From contig DBYJ01000045.1 in assembly GCA_002309805.1 (NCBI GenBank), positions 83,818 to 129,433 on the forward strand: a DNA stretch of 45,616 nt, given 5' to 3'. This document shows, piece by piece, positions 25,300 through 33,553 of this stretch; position 1 is the first letter of the stretch; every line of letters begins with the position of its first letter. Made by a program: the position numbers and the translations under genes. This DNA is from Bacteroidales bacterium UBA1189 (GTDB lineage Bacteria > Bacteroidota > Bacteroidia > Bacteroidales > Bacteroidaceae). The notes under the pieces were generated by a model. It searched no databases. It had not been told where the DNA came from and saw nothing but the letters and a program-made list of their open reading frames with translations.

Positions 25300-25403
25300 C
25301 AAAAAAACGGGGGAAAGAAAAATGAAAAAGGAGAAAAAATGAAGAATGAAAAATGAAAAACTTTTTTTGTGGGTAGGATAGTGTAAATCCCAAAAAGAAG
25401 GTG

Positions 25404-25411
25404 TATCTTTG
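25404..25411 (+). promoter_or_regulatory. -7 element of the amidase-golvesin gene
   Basis: TATCTTTG, nine bases before the ATG at 25420, so the leader would be very short. No TTTG is found at -33. Confidence 0.6.
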
Positions 25412-25419
25412 TAGCCCGT

Positions 25420-28368
25420 ATGAAAAAGATTATTCTTCTCACGCTCCTCGTCGTGGCGCAGACGATGGTGCAGGCGCAGACAAAGGCAGCGGTTGACGTG
25501 GTGCTAAAGACGTGGCTGCGCGACTATGAGCCCGAGGGCTGCCGCACGGGCCGCTTCAAACTGGTAAGGACGGAGCTCGACGCTGAGGCCAAGACGTTCG
25601 ACATCTACGTGAACGAAGCTTTCGGCGAACAACCCTTCCGACCGGAGAGCGTTGAGCAGATTTACAATGACATTCGCGCCCTGCTGCCGACGGTGATGAA
25701 GCGCTATCGCCTGACGGTGTTGGTGGGCGAAACCCCCATTGAGGAGCTGGCGCCCAGCCGCTTCCGCAAGAAGCGCGACCCCGCTCGCCTCTGGACGAAG
25801 GCCGAGGACAGCCGCACGACGGCTCCGTGGGTGGTGCCGACGTCGCGTCCCTTCGAAATCAGCGAGGGCCTGCAGGGACGACATCTTGCCATCAACGCCA
25901 GCCACGGCCTCTACTACCGTCTGGAGAAGGGGACGTGGGACTGGCAGCGCCCGGCGCTCTTCTGTACCCGCGAGGACCTGCTCACGCAATCGTTTGTCTA
26001 TCCCTACCTGATCCCGATGCTGGAGAATGCGGGCGCCGTGGTGTTCACCACTCGTGAACGCGACTATCAGACGCACGAGGTCATCATCGACAACGACCCC
26101 CACATGACGGAGGAGGGGCTCTATATAGAGGAACATAGCGGCATGGGCGGGTGGAGCGACAACGCCGAGGGCTTCAGCACGCCTGACAGGGCGCTGGCTG
26201 ACCACGACAACCCCTTCACCACGGGCACGGCGCGCTATGCACAGACGGTACGGGGCCGCCGCCAGCCCACAGCTGCAGCCATCTGGATGCCCCGCATCCC
26301 CGCCGCAGGGCGCTATTCGGTGTATGTCTCCTACACTACTTGCTCGGCCAGCGTGAGCGATGCGCACTATACCGTAGTCCACAAGGGTGTGGCGTCGCAC
26401 TTCAGCGTCAACCAGCAGATGGGCGGCGGCACATGGGTCTACCTCGGCACCTTCGATTTCGACGAGGGCGCTACGACATCGAACCTGGTGGCCCTGACCA
26501 ACGAGAGTGCGCAGAACGGCGTGGTTAGTGCCGATGCCGTCCGCTTCGGCGGGGGCATGGGCAGCGTCTTGCGCGGCGCGGAGAACGACAGCCAGACGCT
26601 GAGCGGACGACCTCGCTGGATAGAGGGCGCACGCTACTGGACACACTATGCTGGATATCCCTACGAGGTGTATGGCAACAAGAACAGCCAGCACGACTAT
26701 AACGAAGACATCAACGCCCGCTCGCTGGCATCGAATCTGCTGGCAGGCGGCTCAGTCTATCTGCCTGACAGCGTGGGCCGCGGCGTGCCGCTGGAACTCT
26801 CGCTTGCCCTCCATACCGATGCTGGCGTCGATACGCTGGGCATCGTCGGTACGCTGGGCATCTGCACCACCGACTACCACGACGGCCTGCTGGGCGACGG
26901 AAGGCTGGTGCGATTGACGTCACGCGACCTCGTGGATGAGGTGATGAGCAGCGTGACGGAAGACCTCCGGCGTACCGTCTGTGCCGACTGGACACGCCGT
27001 GGCATCTGGGACCGGAACTACAGCGAGAGCCGCGTCTTCGACGGCCCCTCGGTGCTGTTGGAGCTGCTGGCTCATCAGAATTTCAACGATATGCGCCTGG
27101 CGCACGACCCCCACTTCAAGTTCCTTGCCTCGCGTGCCATCTACAAGGGGCTGTTGCGCTACGTGGCTACCATGCACGGCGAAGGCTATACCGTGCAGCC
27201 CCTTCCGCCCGACCATCTGATGCTAGTGCCCGATGGGGGAGAACGGCGTTTCCGCCTCTCGTGGGAGGCTGTGGAAGATGCGCTGGAACCCTCGGCACAG
27301 CCCACGGGCTATGTGGTCTATACCCGTGTGGATAACGGGGACTTCGACGACGGACGCCTCGTCCGCGCCAATCATCTCCACGTGGACCTGGAGCCCGACC
27401 GCCTCTATAGCTTCCGTGTGACGGCTGTCAACAAAGGGGGCGAGAGTTTCCCGTCGGAGACACTTGCCGCAGGCTGTCCGCTGGAGACACGAGGCAGCGT
27501 ACTTGTCATCAATGGTTTCCAACGACTCAGCGGCCCTGCCGTGGTGTGCAAGGCCGACAGCGTGGGCTTCGACCTGCGTCGCGACCCAGGTGTCCCCTAC
27601 ATCAGCACCACAGCCTTCTGCGGCTATCAGCACGACTGGAACCCCGTCTCCATGCGTCTGGGCCCCGCAGGTAGCACGGTAGGAACGTCCGACGACGAGC
27701 TGATAGGGCAGACGCTCTGCGGCAACACGTTCGACTTCGCTGCCGTCCATGGTGCCGCCATCATGGCTGCGGGCTACACGTTTGCCTCCGTCTCACGCGA
27801 GTGCTTCGAGGAGGGATTGGTCAATCCTGCCTCTTACCGCGTCGTGGATCTCTACACAGGGCTTCAGAACGGCGATGTGCTGACTGACGCCTTGCATCAG
27901 CGCCTTTCCACCTATCTGCTCAGCGGTGGTAACCTGCTGCTCAGCGGCTCGTACCTTGGCACGGCGGCGCAGGGAAACACCTCCGTCCGCGTTTTCCTCA
28001 AAGACCTCCTCGGCTGCCGCTTCGTGAAGGCAAACCGCAACGCTGCGGACACAAGTGTAGGGGTTAAGGATGACAGGAGCTTCAACCTTCAACTTCCCCG
28101 TGAGTGGAATCCCGATGTCTATCCCGTTGTGGCTCCCGAAGTGCTGGCACCTGTCGCTCCCTCGGACAACAACTTTGCGCTCTTTGCCTATGCCGACAGC
28201 CGTCAGCCTGCAGCCGTGGCCAACAGCGCCCCCAACCACCGCACGATTGTACTCGGCTTCCCCTTCGAAGTCGCTGGTACAGCCGATACCCGTGCTACTG
28301 CCATGGCAACCCTGCTCCAATGGCTCACGACAAAAGGGGATGGACAATTGACAATGAACAACGAATAA
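25420..28368 (+). CDS. Exported amidase/golvesin-like/FnIII multidomain protein
   Basis: A 982-residue exported protein. The signal peptide is MKKIILLTLLVVAQTMVQAQ. LAINASHGLYY (about residue 157) and, far downstream, LLELLAHQNFNDMRLAHDPHF (about 545-565) look like the two halves of an amidase_3 (N-acetylmuramoyl-L-alanine amidase) fold. Between them lies a golvesin/xanthan-lyase-type beta domain (about 280-380: AGRYSVYVSYTTC, WVYLGTFDFDEG). A fibronectin III domain follows (about 600-690, GYVVYTR...LYSFRVTAVNKGGES), then a domain like a glutamine-amidotransferase Rossmann fold (LSTYLLSGGNLLLSGSYLG). Bacteroides homologues are often named xanthan lyase, but peptidoglycan cleavage fits better. 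The final GQLTMNNE is encoded by a dispersed TTGACAATGAACAA repeat that has replaced the original end. Confidence 0.8.
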   Translation: MKKIILLTLLVVAQTMVQAQTKAAVDVVLKTWLRDYEPEGCRTGRFKLVRTELDAEAKTFDIYVNEAFGEQPFRPESVEQIYNDIRALLPTVMKRYRLTVLVGETPIEELAPSRFRKKRDPARLWTKAEDSRTTAPWVVPTSRPFEISEGLQGRHLAINASHGLYYRLEKGTWDWQRPALFCTREDLLTQSFVYPYLIPMLENAGAVVFTTRERDYQTHEVIIDNDPHMTEEGLYIEEHSGMGGWSDNAEGFSTPDRALADHDNPFTTGTARYAQTVRGRRQPTAAAIWMPRIPAAGRYSVYVSYTTCSASVSDAHYTVVHKGVASHFSVNQQMGGGTWVYLGTFDFDEGATTSNLVALTNESAQNGVVSADAVRFGGGMGSVLRGAENDSQTLSGRPRWIEGARYWTHYAGYPYEVYGNKNSQHDYNEDINARSLASNLLAGGSVYLPDSVGRGVPLELSLALHTDAGVDTLGIVGTLGICTTDYHDGLLGDGRLVRLTSRDLVDEVMSSVTEDLRRTVCADWTRRGIWDRNYSESRVFDGPSVLLELLAHQNFNDMRLAHDPHFKFLASRAIYKGLLRYVATMHGEGYTVQPLPPDHLMLVPDGGERRFRLSWEAVEDALEPSAQPTGYVVYTRVDNGDFDDGRLVRANHLHVDLEPDRLYSFRVTAVNKGGESFPSETLAAGCPLETRGSVLVINGFQRLSGPAVVCKADSVGFDLRRDPGVPYISTTAFCGYQHDWNPVSMRLGPAGSTVGTSDDELIGQTLCGNTFDFAAVHGAAIMAAGYTFASVSRECFEEGLVNPASYRVVDLYTGLQNGDVLTDALHQRLSTYLLSGGNLLLSGSYLGTAAQGNTSVRVFLKDLLGCRFVKANRNAADTSVGVKDDRSFNLQLPREWNPDVYPVVAPEVLAPVAPSDNNFALFAYADSRQPAAVANSAPNHRTIVLGFPFEVAGTADTRATAMATLLQWLTTKGDGQLTMNNE

Positions 28369-28374
28369 TTCTTA

Positions 28375-28719
28375 ATGTCCTATAATACAATGTACAGTAT
28401 CCAAGCCAACAAGTCCGGCAGCCGCATCATAGCGGTCAGCGACCGGCATTTGCAGACCATTGTCAAGTATCACCTTTTCGATGGCCTTATCGGTAGCGTC
28501 GGCACGTGCGACGAGACGTCTCTCGACAAGCTCCGCTATACCGTCCGCTCCCTCATCCTCTCGCAGGCCGAGAGCGAGAGCACGCCCGAGCAGAAAGCCG
28601 AAGTCAAGGATCTGCTCGACCTCTGCATGGACGTCCTCTACCATCCGGCCATGAAGGCTTACGGGCTGATGGGCCTTATCAAGACCTATAATGAGTGGGT
28701 GGCTTCCCACATCGGTTAA
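28375..28719 (+). CDS. Small conserved protein of unknown function
   Basis: A 114-residue protein, not recognised. It lacks a signal peptide and membrane segments, starts MSYNTMYSIQANKSGSRIIAVSDRHLQ, and is rich in predicted helices (DLLDLCMDVLYHPAMKAYGLMGLIKTYNEW). A second ATG at 28390 is a possible start. It begins 6 bases after the amidase gene and overlaps ygiQ by 29 bases in another frame. Coding is supported by matching codon use and tight packing. The close overlap suggests co-translation with ygiQ. Confidence 0.7.
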   Translation: MSYNTMYSIQANKSGSRIIAVSDRHLQTIVKYHLFDGLIGSVGTCDETSLDKLRYTVRSLILSQAESESTPEQKAEVKDLLDLCMDVLYHPAMKAYGLMGLIKTYNEWVASHIG

Positions 28720-30676
28720 GGAACTGGAGCAGCGGGGCTGGGCCGTGGGCGAGCTGGACATCATCTTGTTCAGCGGCGATGCCTACGTCGACCACCCCTC
28801 GTTCGGCACGGCTGTCATAGGACGTGTCCTTGAGGATGCAGGCTACAAGGTGGCCATCGTGCCCCAGCCCAATTGGCGCGACGACCTCCGCGATTTCCGC
28901 AAGCTGGGTCGTCCGCGGCTCTACTTCGGCGTGACGGCCGGCGTCATGGACTCCATGGTGAACAAGTACACCGCCGGACGCCGCCTCCGAAGCGAGGATG
29001 CCTACACCCCCGACGGCCGCCATGACCATCGCCCTGAATACCCCACCATCGTCTATACCCAGATACTTAAGCGCCTCTATCCCGATGTCCCCGTTGTCCT
29101 TGGCGGCATCGAAGCCTCCATGCGTCGCCTGTCGCACTACGACTACTGGCAGGAGCGTGTCCGCCCCTCCATTCTCGTTGATAGTGGTGCCGACCTCCTT
29201 GTCTATGGCATGGGCGAAAAACCGATGGTGGCCGTGGCAAAAGCTTTAGAGAGACCCACCCCCAACCCTCAATCGTCTTTATACCCCCCTCATTCCCCCC
29301 GTTATCGGGGGGCAGAAACCCGTGATGGAGGGGAGGCTCTCCCCCTCACGGGGGAGCGGGGAGAGGGTCTTCAACTTGCTTACCTCACCTCTTCTTACGT
29401 GCCGCAGGCGGACGATGTGGTGCTGGCGTCGCACGAGCAATGTTTACGCGACAAGCGTGCCCATGCCGCCAACTTCCGTCTGATAGAGGAGGAGTCCAAC
29501 GTCATTCACGCCCGTCGTATCCTGCAGCAGGTGGGCAACCGCTACGTCATCGTCAATCCGCCTTATCCCCCCATGACGACGGAGGAACTTGACCATGTTT
29601 ACGAGCTGCCCTACACCCGTCAGCCCCATCCGCGCTATCAGGGCAAGCGCATCCCTGCCTACGAGATGATTCGCCACTCCATCACCCTCCATCGTGGCTG
29701 CTTTGGGGGCTGCGCCTTCTGCACCATCTCTGCCCATCAGGGTAAGTTCATCGTCAGCCGCAGCAAGGAGAGCGTGCTGCGCGAGGTGGAGCAGATAACC
29801 CGTATGCCCGATTTCCGCGGCTACATCTCCGACCTTGGCGGTCCTTCGGCAAATATGTACCGCATGGGTGGCCATGACACCTCGCTCTGCGAGCGTTGCC
29901 GCCGTCCCTCTTGCCTCCATCCCTCCATTTGCAAGAACCTCAATACCGACCACGGCCCCCTCATCGACCTTTATCGTGCCGTCGATGCCCATCCTTTGGT
30001 AAAAAAGAGCTTCGTCGGCAGCGGCGTCAGGTACGACCTTATCTTGCATAAAGACCCACCCCCAACCCTCAATCGTCTTTATACCCCCCTCATTCCCCCC
30101 GTTATCGGGGGGCAGAAACCCGTGAAAGGAGGGGAGCCCTCCCCCTCACGGGGGAGCGGGGAGAGGGTCTCCTCCGGCATGGCCTATGCTCGTGAGCTGA
30201 TAACCCGTCATGTCAGCGGACGACTGAAGGTGGCGCCCGAGCATACGGCTGACGGCGTGCTCCAAATCATGCGAAAGCCTTCGTTCAGCCAGTTCGAGGA
30301 GTTCAAGCGTCTCTTCGACCGCATCTGTCGCGAGGCTGGGCTGCGCCAGCAGCTCATACCTTATTTTATTAGCAGCCATCCGGGCTGCACGGCTGAGGAC
30401 ATGGCCGAGCTTGCCGTCATCACCCGTCGCCTCGACTTCCACCTTGAGCAGGTGCAGGACTTCACCCCCACGCCCATGACCGTCAGCACCGAGATGTGGT
30501 ATACCGGCCTCCATCCCTACACGTTACGCCCCGTCTATAGCGCCCGCAGCCCGCAGGACAAGGCCGCCCAGCGTCGCTTCTTTTTCTGGTACAAGCCCGA
30601 CGAGCGCCGCGCCATCATCGATGCCCTCCGCCGTATGGGCCGCCCCGACCTCATCCCCAAGCTCTTCGGGCGTTAG
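28691..30676 (+). CDS. ygiQ: YgiQ family radical SAM protein with two repeat insertions
   Basis: A radical SAM enzyme of the UPF0313/YgiQ family, function unknown. It starts MSGWLPTSVKELEQRGW, as the family does, and has LFSGDAYVDHPSFGTAVIGR, YGMGEKP, the cluster motif RGCFGGCAFC (C-x3-C-x2-C) and LKVAPEHTADGVL. The length is 661 residues. Residues 188-227 (RPTPNPQSSLYPPHSPRYRG onward) and 455-494 (DPPPTLNRLYTPLIPPVIGG onward) are encoded by two near-identical 119-bp repeats read in different frames. They lie in loops on either side of the radical SAM core, so the protein may still fold. Overlaps the preceding small gene. Confidence 0.93.
   Translation: MSGWLPTSVKELEQRGWAVGELDIILFSGDAYVDHPSFGTAVIGRVLEDAGYKVAIVPQPNWRDDLRDFRKLGRPRLYFGVTAGVMDSMVNKYTAGRRLRSEDAYTPDGRHDHRPEYPTIVYTQILKRLYPDVPVVLGGIEASMRRLSHYDYWQERVRPSILVDSGADLLVYGMGEKPMVAVAKALERPTPNPQSSLYPPHSPRYRGAETRDGGEALPLTGERGEGLQLAYLTSSYVPQADDVVLASHEQCLRDKRAHAANFRLIEEESNVIHARRILQQVGNRYVIVNPPYPPMTTEELDHVYELPYTRQPHPRYQGKRIPAYEMIRHSITLHRGCFGGCAFCTISAHQGKFIVSRSKESVLREVEQITRMPDFRGYISDLGGPSANMYRMGGHDTSLCERCRRPSCLHPSICKNLNTDHGPLIDLYRAVDAHPLVKKSFVGSGVRYDLILHKDPPPTLNRLYTPLIPPVIGGQKPVKGGEPSPSRGSGERVSSGMAYARELITRHVSGRLKVAPEHTADGVLQIMRKPSFSQFEEFKRLFDRICREAGLRQQLIPYFISSHPGCTAEDMAELAVITRRLDFHLEQVQDFTPTPMTVSTEMWYTGLHPYTLRPVYSARSPQDKAAQRRFFFWYKPDERRAIIDALRRMGRPDLIPKLFGR
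29252..29370 (+). repeat. 119-bp palindromic element, copy A in ygiQ
   Basis: Begins AGACCCACCCCCAACCCTC and ends GGGAGCGGGGAGAGGGTCT, imperfect inverted ends. An internal hairpin is CCCCCCGTTATCGGGGGG, and a second is CCCCCTCACGGGGG. Read here with AGA as codon 1. It differs from copy B only in a short block around 29325-29337. Confidence 0.95.
30052..30170 (+). repeat. 119-bp palindromic element, copy B in ygiQ
   Basis: Same length, orientation and ends as copy A, 681 bp after it in the same gene, but its first base is the third base of a codon, so the peptide differs entirely. Neither copy contains a stop in its used frame. No target duplication is obvious. Confidence 0.95.
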
Positions 30677-30683
30677 GAAGGGG

Positions 30684-30878
30684 TCAACGAGTCAACAAGT
30701 CTACAAGTCAACGGACGGAGCAGCGAGCGCAAAGATGTGCTTGCACAATCTCTGCCGAGTCGCGACGGACGAAGAGCGAAGCTCAACGAGTCTACAAGTC
30801 CACAAGTCGCGACGGACGAAGGGCGAAGCTCAACGAGTCTACAAGTCCACAAGTCGCGACGGACGAAGAGCAAAGCCC
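30684..30878. repeat. GTTGACTY octamers and 47-bp tandem repeat behind ygiQ
   Basis: GTCAACGAGTCAACAAGTC (30684-30702) is the octamer family in reverse orientation. A 47-bp unit beginning GTCGCGACGGACGAAGAGCG starts at 30759, 30806 and 30853 (2.6 copies); each unit itself includes CAACGAGTCTACAAGTCCAC, an octamer derivative. The gap 30677-30996 holds these repeats and the next promoter, and no gene. Confidence 0.88.
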
Positions 30879-30901
30879 TTTTTGCTAAATTTTTTGGGTT
30901 T

Positions 30902-30934
30902 TTTGTTGATTATTGTTTTTTTTCCGTATCTTTG
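30902..30934 (+). promoter_or_regulatory. Promoter of the zinc-ribbon gene
   Basis: TTTG (30902-30905) and TATCTTTG (30927-30934), 21 bases apart. The leader to the start at 30997 is about 57 nt. Confidence 0.7.
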
Positions 30935-30996
30935 TGGGCGATTATCGTTTACATCATGTTTCGTTTATAATTCATAACTTATAATTCAATATCGCC

Positions 30997-31743
30997 ATGT
31001 TACACAGTTTTACCAGAAATTACGACGATTTGTCCACCGATGCCGGCTTCCAGTACGAGTTCCATTGCGACTGCTGCGGAAACGGCTTCCGTTCCACCTT
31101 CAGGGAGTCTTCCACCTATAACAGCCGCAAACGCGCGGAAGGCATAGGGCGAGGCGCTAATCTGCTGAACAACTTGTTTGGTGGTAAATTGAGTGGCCTC
31201 AGCAACGCTATCGAGAATGGAGCCAATATGCTTCGCGACCGTATGGAGGACCGCAGCCCCCAATGGCGTAAGGAGCAGGAGGAGACCTTCGACGAAGCAC
31301 AGGAGGAGGTGAAGCCCCAGTTTACCAAATGCCCGTCGTGCAACAGCTGGGTGTGCGCCGACTGCTGGAACGAGGAGGAGGGCCTCTGCATCAATTGTGC
31401 CCCTCGTGAGAGTTCCTATGTGGCTAAAGCCCGCAGTCAGGCCATGCGCCGTAATATCGACGAGATGGCAGAGACCGCTACCGTCTGGCACGGCAAGCTC
31501 GAGGAGCGCACCACCCTCTGCCCCCATTGTGGCAAGCCTGCCGGGCAGGGCAAGTTCTGCAACAATTGCGGAAAGCCCCTCAGCCTGCTCAAATGCCCCA
31601 ACTGCGGCGCTATGGTGCAGCAGGGCACCAAGTTCTGTAGCGAGTGCGGCCATCCCGTAGGCGGCAAGGCCGTCTGCCCGAAGTGCGGTTACGAGAACGA
31701 GGCCGGCACGAAGTTCTGTGGTGAGTGCGGCACCAAACTGTAG
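30997..31743 (+). CDS. Multi zinc-ribbon protein
   Basis: A 248-residue soluble protein with about five zinc-binding units: CDCCG near the N-terminus, CPSC/CADCW/CINC (about 112-135), CPHCGKPAGQGKFCNNCG, CPNC...KFCSECG, and CPKCGYENEAGTKFCGECG at the end. The middle (about 45-100) is charged and helical. Zinc ribbons of this kind occur in adaptor proteins; the partner may be the next gene, which follows after 4 bases. No catalytic domain is seen. Confidence 0.85.
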   Translation: MLHSFTRNYDDLSTDAGFQYEFHCDCCGNGFRSTFRESSTYNSRKRAEGIGRGANLLNNLFGGKLSGLSNAIENGANMLRDRMEDRSPQWRKEQEETFDEAQEEVKPQFTKCPSCNSWVCADCWNEEEGLCINCAPRESSYVAKARSQAMRRNIDEMAETATVWHGKLEERTTLCPHCGKPAGQGKFCNNCGKPLSLLKCPNCGAMVQQGTKFCSECGHPVGGKAVCPKCGYENEAGTKFCGECGTKL

Positions 31744-31747
31744 AGCC

Positions 31748-32752
31748 ATGAACGCCTCCGGCACCTATTCGTGCAGACTGACTACAGGCCAGCAGTCCGC
31801 ACCCGTGACCTGCGCCATAGGCAGCGAATCGCTTGACATCACCACCTCCCGCGGAAAGCAGAGCCTCAACTATGCCGACTTGCAGGACTTCCGCCTGATC
31901 AATTATCACCTCTTCCTGACAACCGCCTCCGGAGAGATGGAGCTTTCTGAGTTAGGCCACGATACCGAGTCGTTTTTCGAGAACCTCTGGAACGCCTACA
32001 TGCATCGGAGCAAGGAGTCCCTCTTCGCCGAGGGCACACCCCTTTATGAGGGCGAGGGCGACTACACCTTTACCGAGCAGGGTGTTTCGCAGCATGGCAT
32101 CGCCAAGATCGAACTGCTCGACGATGCCCTCCTTCTCTGTCCGCACGACCATTTTGCCCGTCGCATTCCCCTCTGCTTCACCCACGAGCCCGTGGAGGAG
32201 AACTTCGGCATCACGCTCACCCTCGATACGGGCGATACTTATCGCTTCAGCCGTATCGGACGCGACACCAGCGCCGTCTTTGAGAAGATGTGCAAGGCAC
32301 GCAAGACAGTCTCTCGCGGCTGGCAGCAGGCCCATCGGGAACTTGAAGTCCATCTGAAAGAGAGGTTAGGCGAACGGCAGCACAACTACCGCCACATTCT
32401 CGACTGCGGTTGCACCCTGATTACCGGCCTCTATCGCCTTGGCGGCGAAGGCTTCTGGTTCGCCGGACTCAAGGAAGGCCGTGCCGCCGTCGAACTCGTC
32501 ACCCCTGAGCAGACCGCCACCTACCTCTATGCCTACGATTGTGGCAATCGCGCCTTCGAGTACTCCCTTCGTCACGCTATGGAGAGCGTGGGGCTTCATC
32601 GCGAGGTCATCTTCACCGACCTCTCCGACAAGCCCCTCTATCAGATGACCGTCGGCCGCAGCTACCACCTCCGTTTTCTCCGCGAACACAACCAGGGCCG
32701 CGTCATCCACAACCCCGCTTGGGATAAGAACATCTCCGAATTCTTCGGCTGA
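31748..32752 (+). CDS. Unknown protein paired with the zinc-ribbon protein
   Basis: A 334-residue soluble protein without a signal peptide. The N-terminal 90 residues (LDITTSRGKQSLNYADLQDF, YHLFLTTASGEMELSELGHD) look like a PH-type beta barrel, and a similar pattern recurs at about 120-190 (DDALLLCPHDHFARRIPLCF), so two PH-like units are possible. The C-terminal half (CGCTLITGLYRLGGEGFWFA) is not recognised. The start at 31748 follows the upstream stop by 4 bases, so the two genes are coupled. Naming beyond this is not justified. Confidence 0.7.
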   Translation: MNASGTYSCRLTTGQQSAPVTCAIGSESLDITTSRGKQSLNYADLQDFRLINYHLFLTTASGEMELSELGHDTESFFENLWNAYMHRSKESLFAEGTPLYEGEGDYTFTEQGVSQHGIAKIELLDDALLLCPHDHFARRIPLCFTHEPVEENFGITLTLDTGDTYRFSRIGRDTSAVFEKMCKARKTVSRGWQQAHRELEVHLKERLGERQHNYRHILDCGCTLITGLYRLGGEGFWFAGLKEGRAAVELVTPEQTATYLYAYDCGNRAFEYSLRHAMESVGLHREVIFTDLSDKPLYQMTVGRSYHLRFLREHNQGRVIHNPAWDKNISEFFG

Positions 32753-32788
32753 CGTTTTGGCTTAACGTTTCACGAACGCCCAAAGAAT

Positions 32789-32817
32789 AATGTTCCGTTC
32801 CAGAAGTCGGATAACGG
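32789..32817. other. Inverted repeat behind the zinc-ribbon operon
   Basis: Near 32785-32817 GTTCCGTT and AACGGAAC form an eight-base stem around a 13-base loop, 35 bases after the stop codon. No T-run follows, so it is at best a weak terminator or an mRNA 3' stabiliser. The rest of 32753-33103 holds the promoter at 32883-32939 and a long leader, and no other gene. Confidence 0.5.
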
Positions 32818-32882
32818 AACAGGGGGTCGCTGGCACTTCTCTACACGGATTAAGCGCCACCCTTTCGCCTTTATGGGTAAAA

Positions 32883-32939
32883 TGTAAGATTATTGTAAGG
32901 TTTTTTTCTTGGTTAATCCGCTAGAATGCGCTACTTTTG
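32883..32939 (+). promoter_or_regulatory. Promoter/operator module, copy 1, of the lipoprotein-TPR unit
   Basis: TACTTTTG (32932-32939) is the -7 box and CTTGG ends 19 bases upstream as -33. In front lies TGTAAGATTATTGTAAGG, two TGTAAG words 11 bp apart, as for an activator binding the same DNA face. A copy at 35362-35418 shares the first 30 bases and the GAATGCGCTACTTTTGTCCA end. The leader to 33104 would be about 160 nt. Confidence 0.75.
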
Positions 32940-33103
32940 TCCACGAAATGTTTAACTAAACGCCCAAACGGAAAGTGGAAAAGGAAACCTCAAAAGTTAA
33001 AAAAAGAAAAAAAGACTGTTCTCTCATGCAGTATTTGGGGCTTTCGCTCCGTTTCTATAAATAGAGGCGTATCTGAAAATACTAATTTTAATGGCTTACT
33101 AAT

Positions 33104-33517
33104 ATGAAAAAGACATTGTTTTTATTAGGGTTGGCTCTTATGGCCATCTGCTTCGCAACGACGTCGTGCAGTAACAACAACAATGAAGTGAATGACGAAA
33201 CTTTGGAAAAGACCTCTCAGCTGATGGAAAAAGCGTTGACATCGCTGATGGCTAAGGAGGATCTGCCTGACTGGCTGGCAGAGATGGTAACCGATTTGGA
33301 AAAAAACGCTCCTCCTATGTCCGTCTATAAGGTGTATCGATGCAAGTGGAACTCAAAAACCGTCTATTACATTTATTGGAATTTCTCTTCTTGCGTAATG
33401 TGCGAGACCTATTTTGCAGACGGCACCAAGATAGAGTGGAATGAGACGGTTGACTCAGAGGATTTCCAAGCCAATAGTTCCGACTGGAAATGCATCTACG
33501 TCATTGAGGTGCCATAA
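33104..33517 (+). CDS. Small lipoprotein of unknown function
   Basis: A 137-residue lipoprotein: MKKTLFLLGLALMAICFATTSC with lipobox TTSC, then an asparagine-rich linker. The folded part (VYKVYRCKWNSKTVYYIYW, FSSCVMCETYFADG) resembles small Bacteroidales proteins with a YKG-type beta sheet, not further recognised. It is followed 36 bases later by the TPR regulator and transcribed with it, so it may be that regulator's ligand or partner. Base composition is lower in GC than in neighbours, suggesting transfer. Confidence 0.8.
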   Translation: MKKTLFLLGLALMAICFATTSCSNNNNEVNDETLEKTSQLMEKALTSLMAKEDLPDWLAEMVTDLEKNAPPMSVYKVYRCKWNSKTVYYIYWNFSSCVMCETYFADGTKIEWNETVDSEDFQANSSDWKCIYVIEVP

Positions 33518-33553
33518 CCTTAATCGTCGCAGTTATTACCCTCTCCCTTGTTG

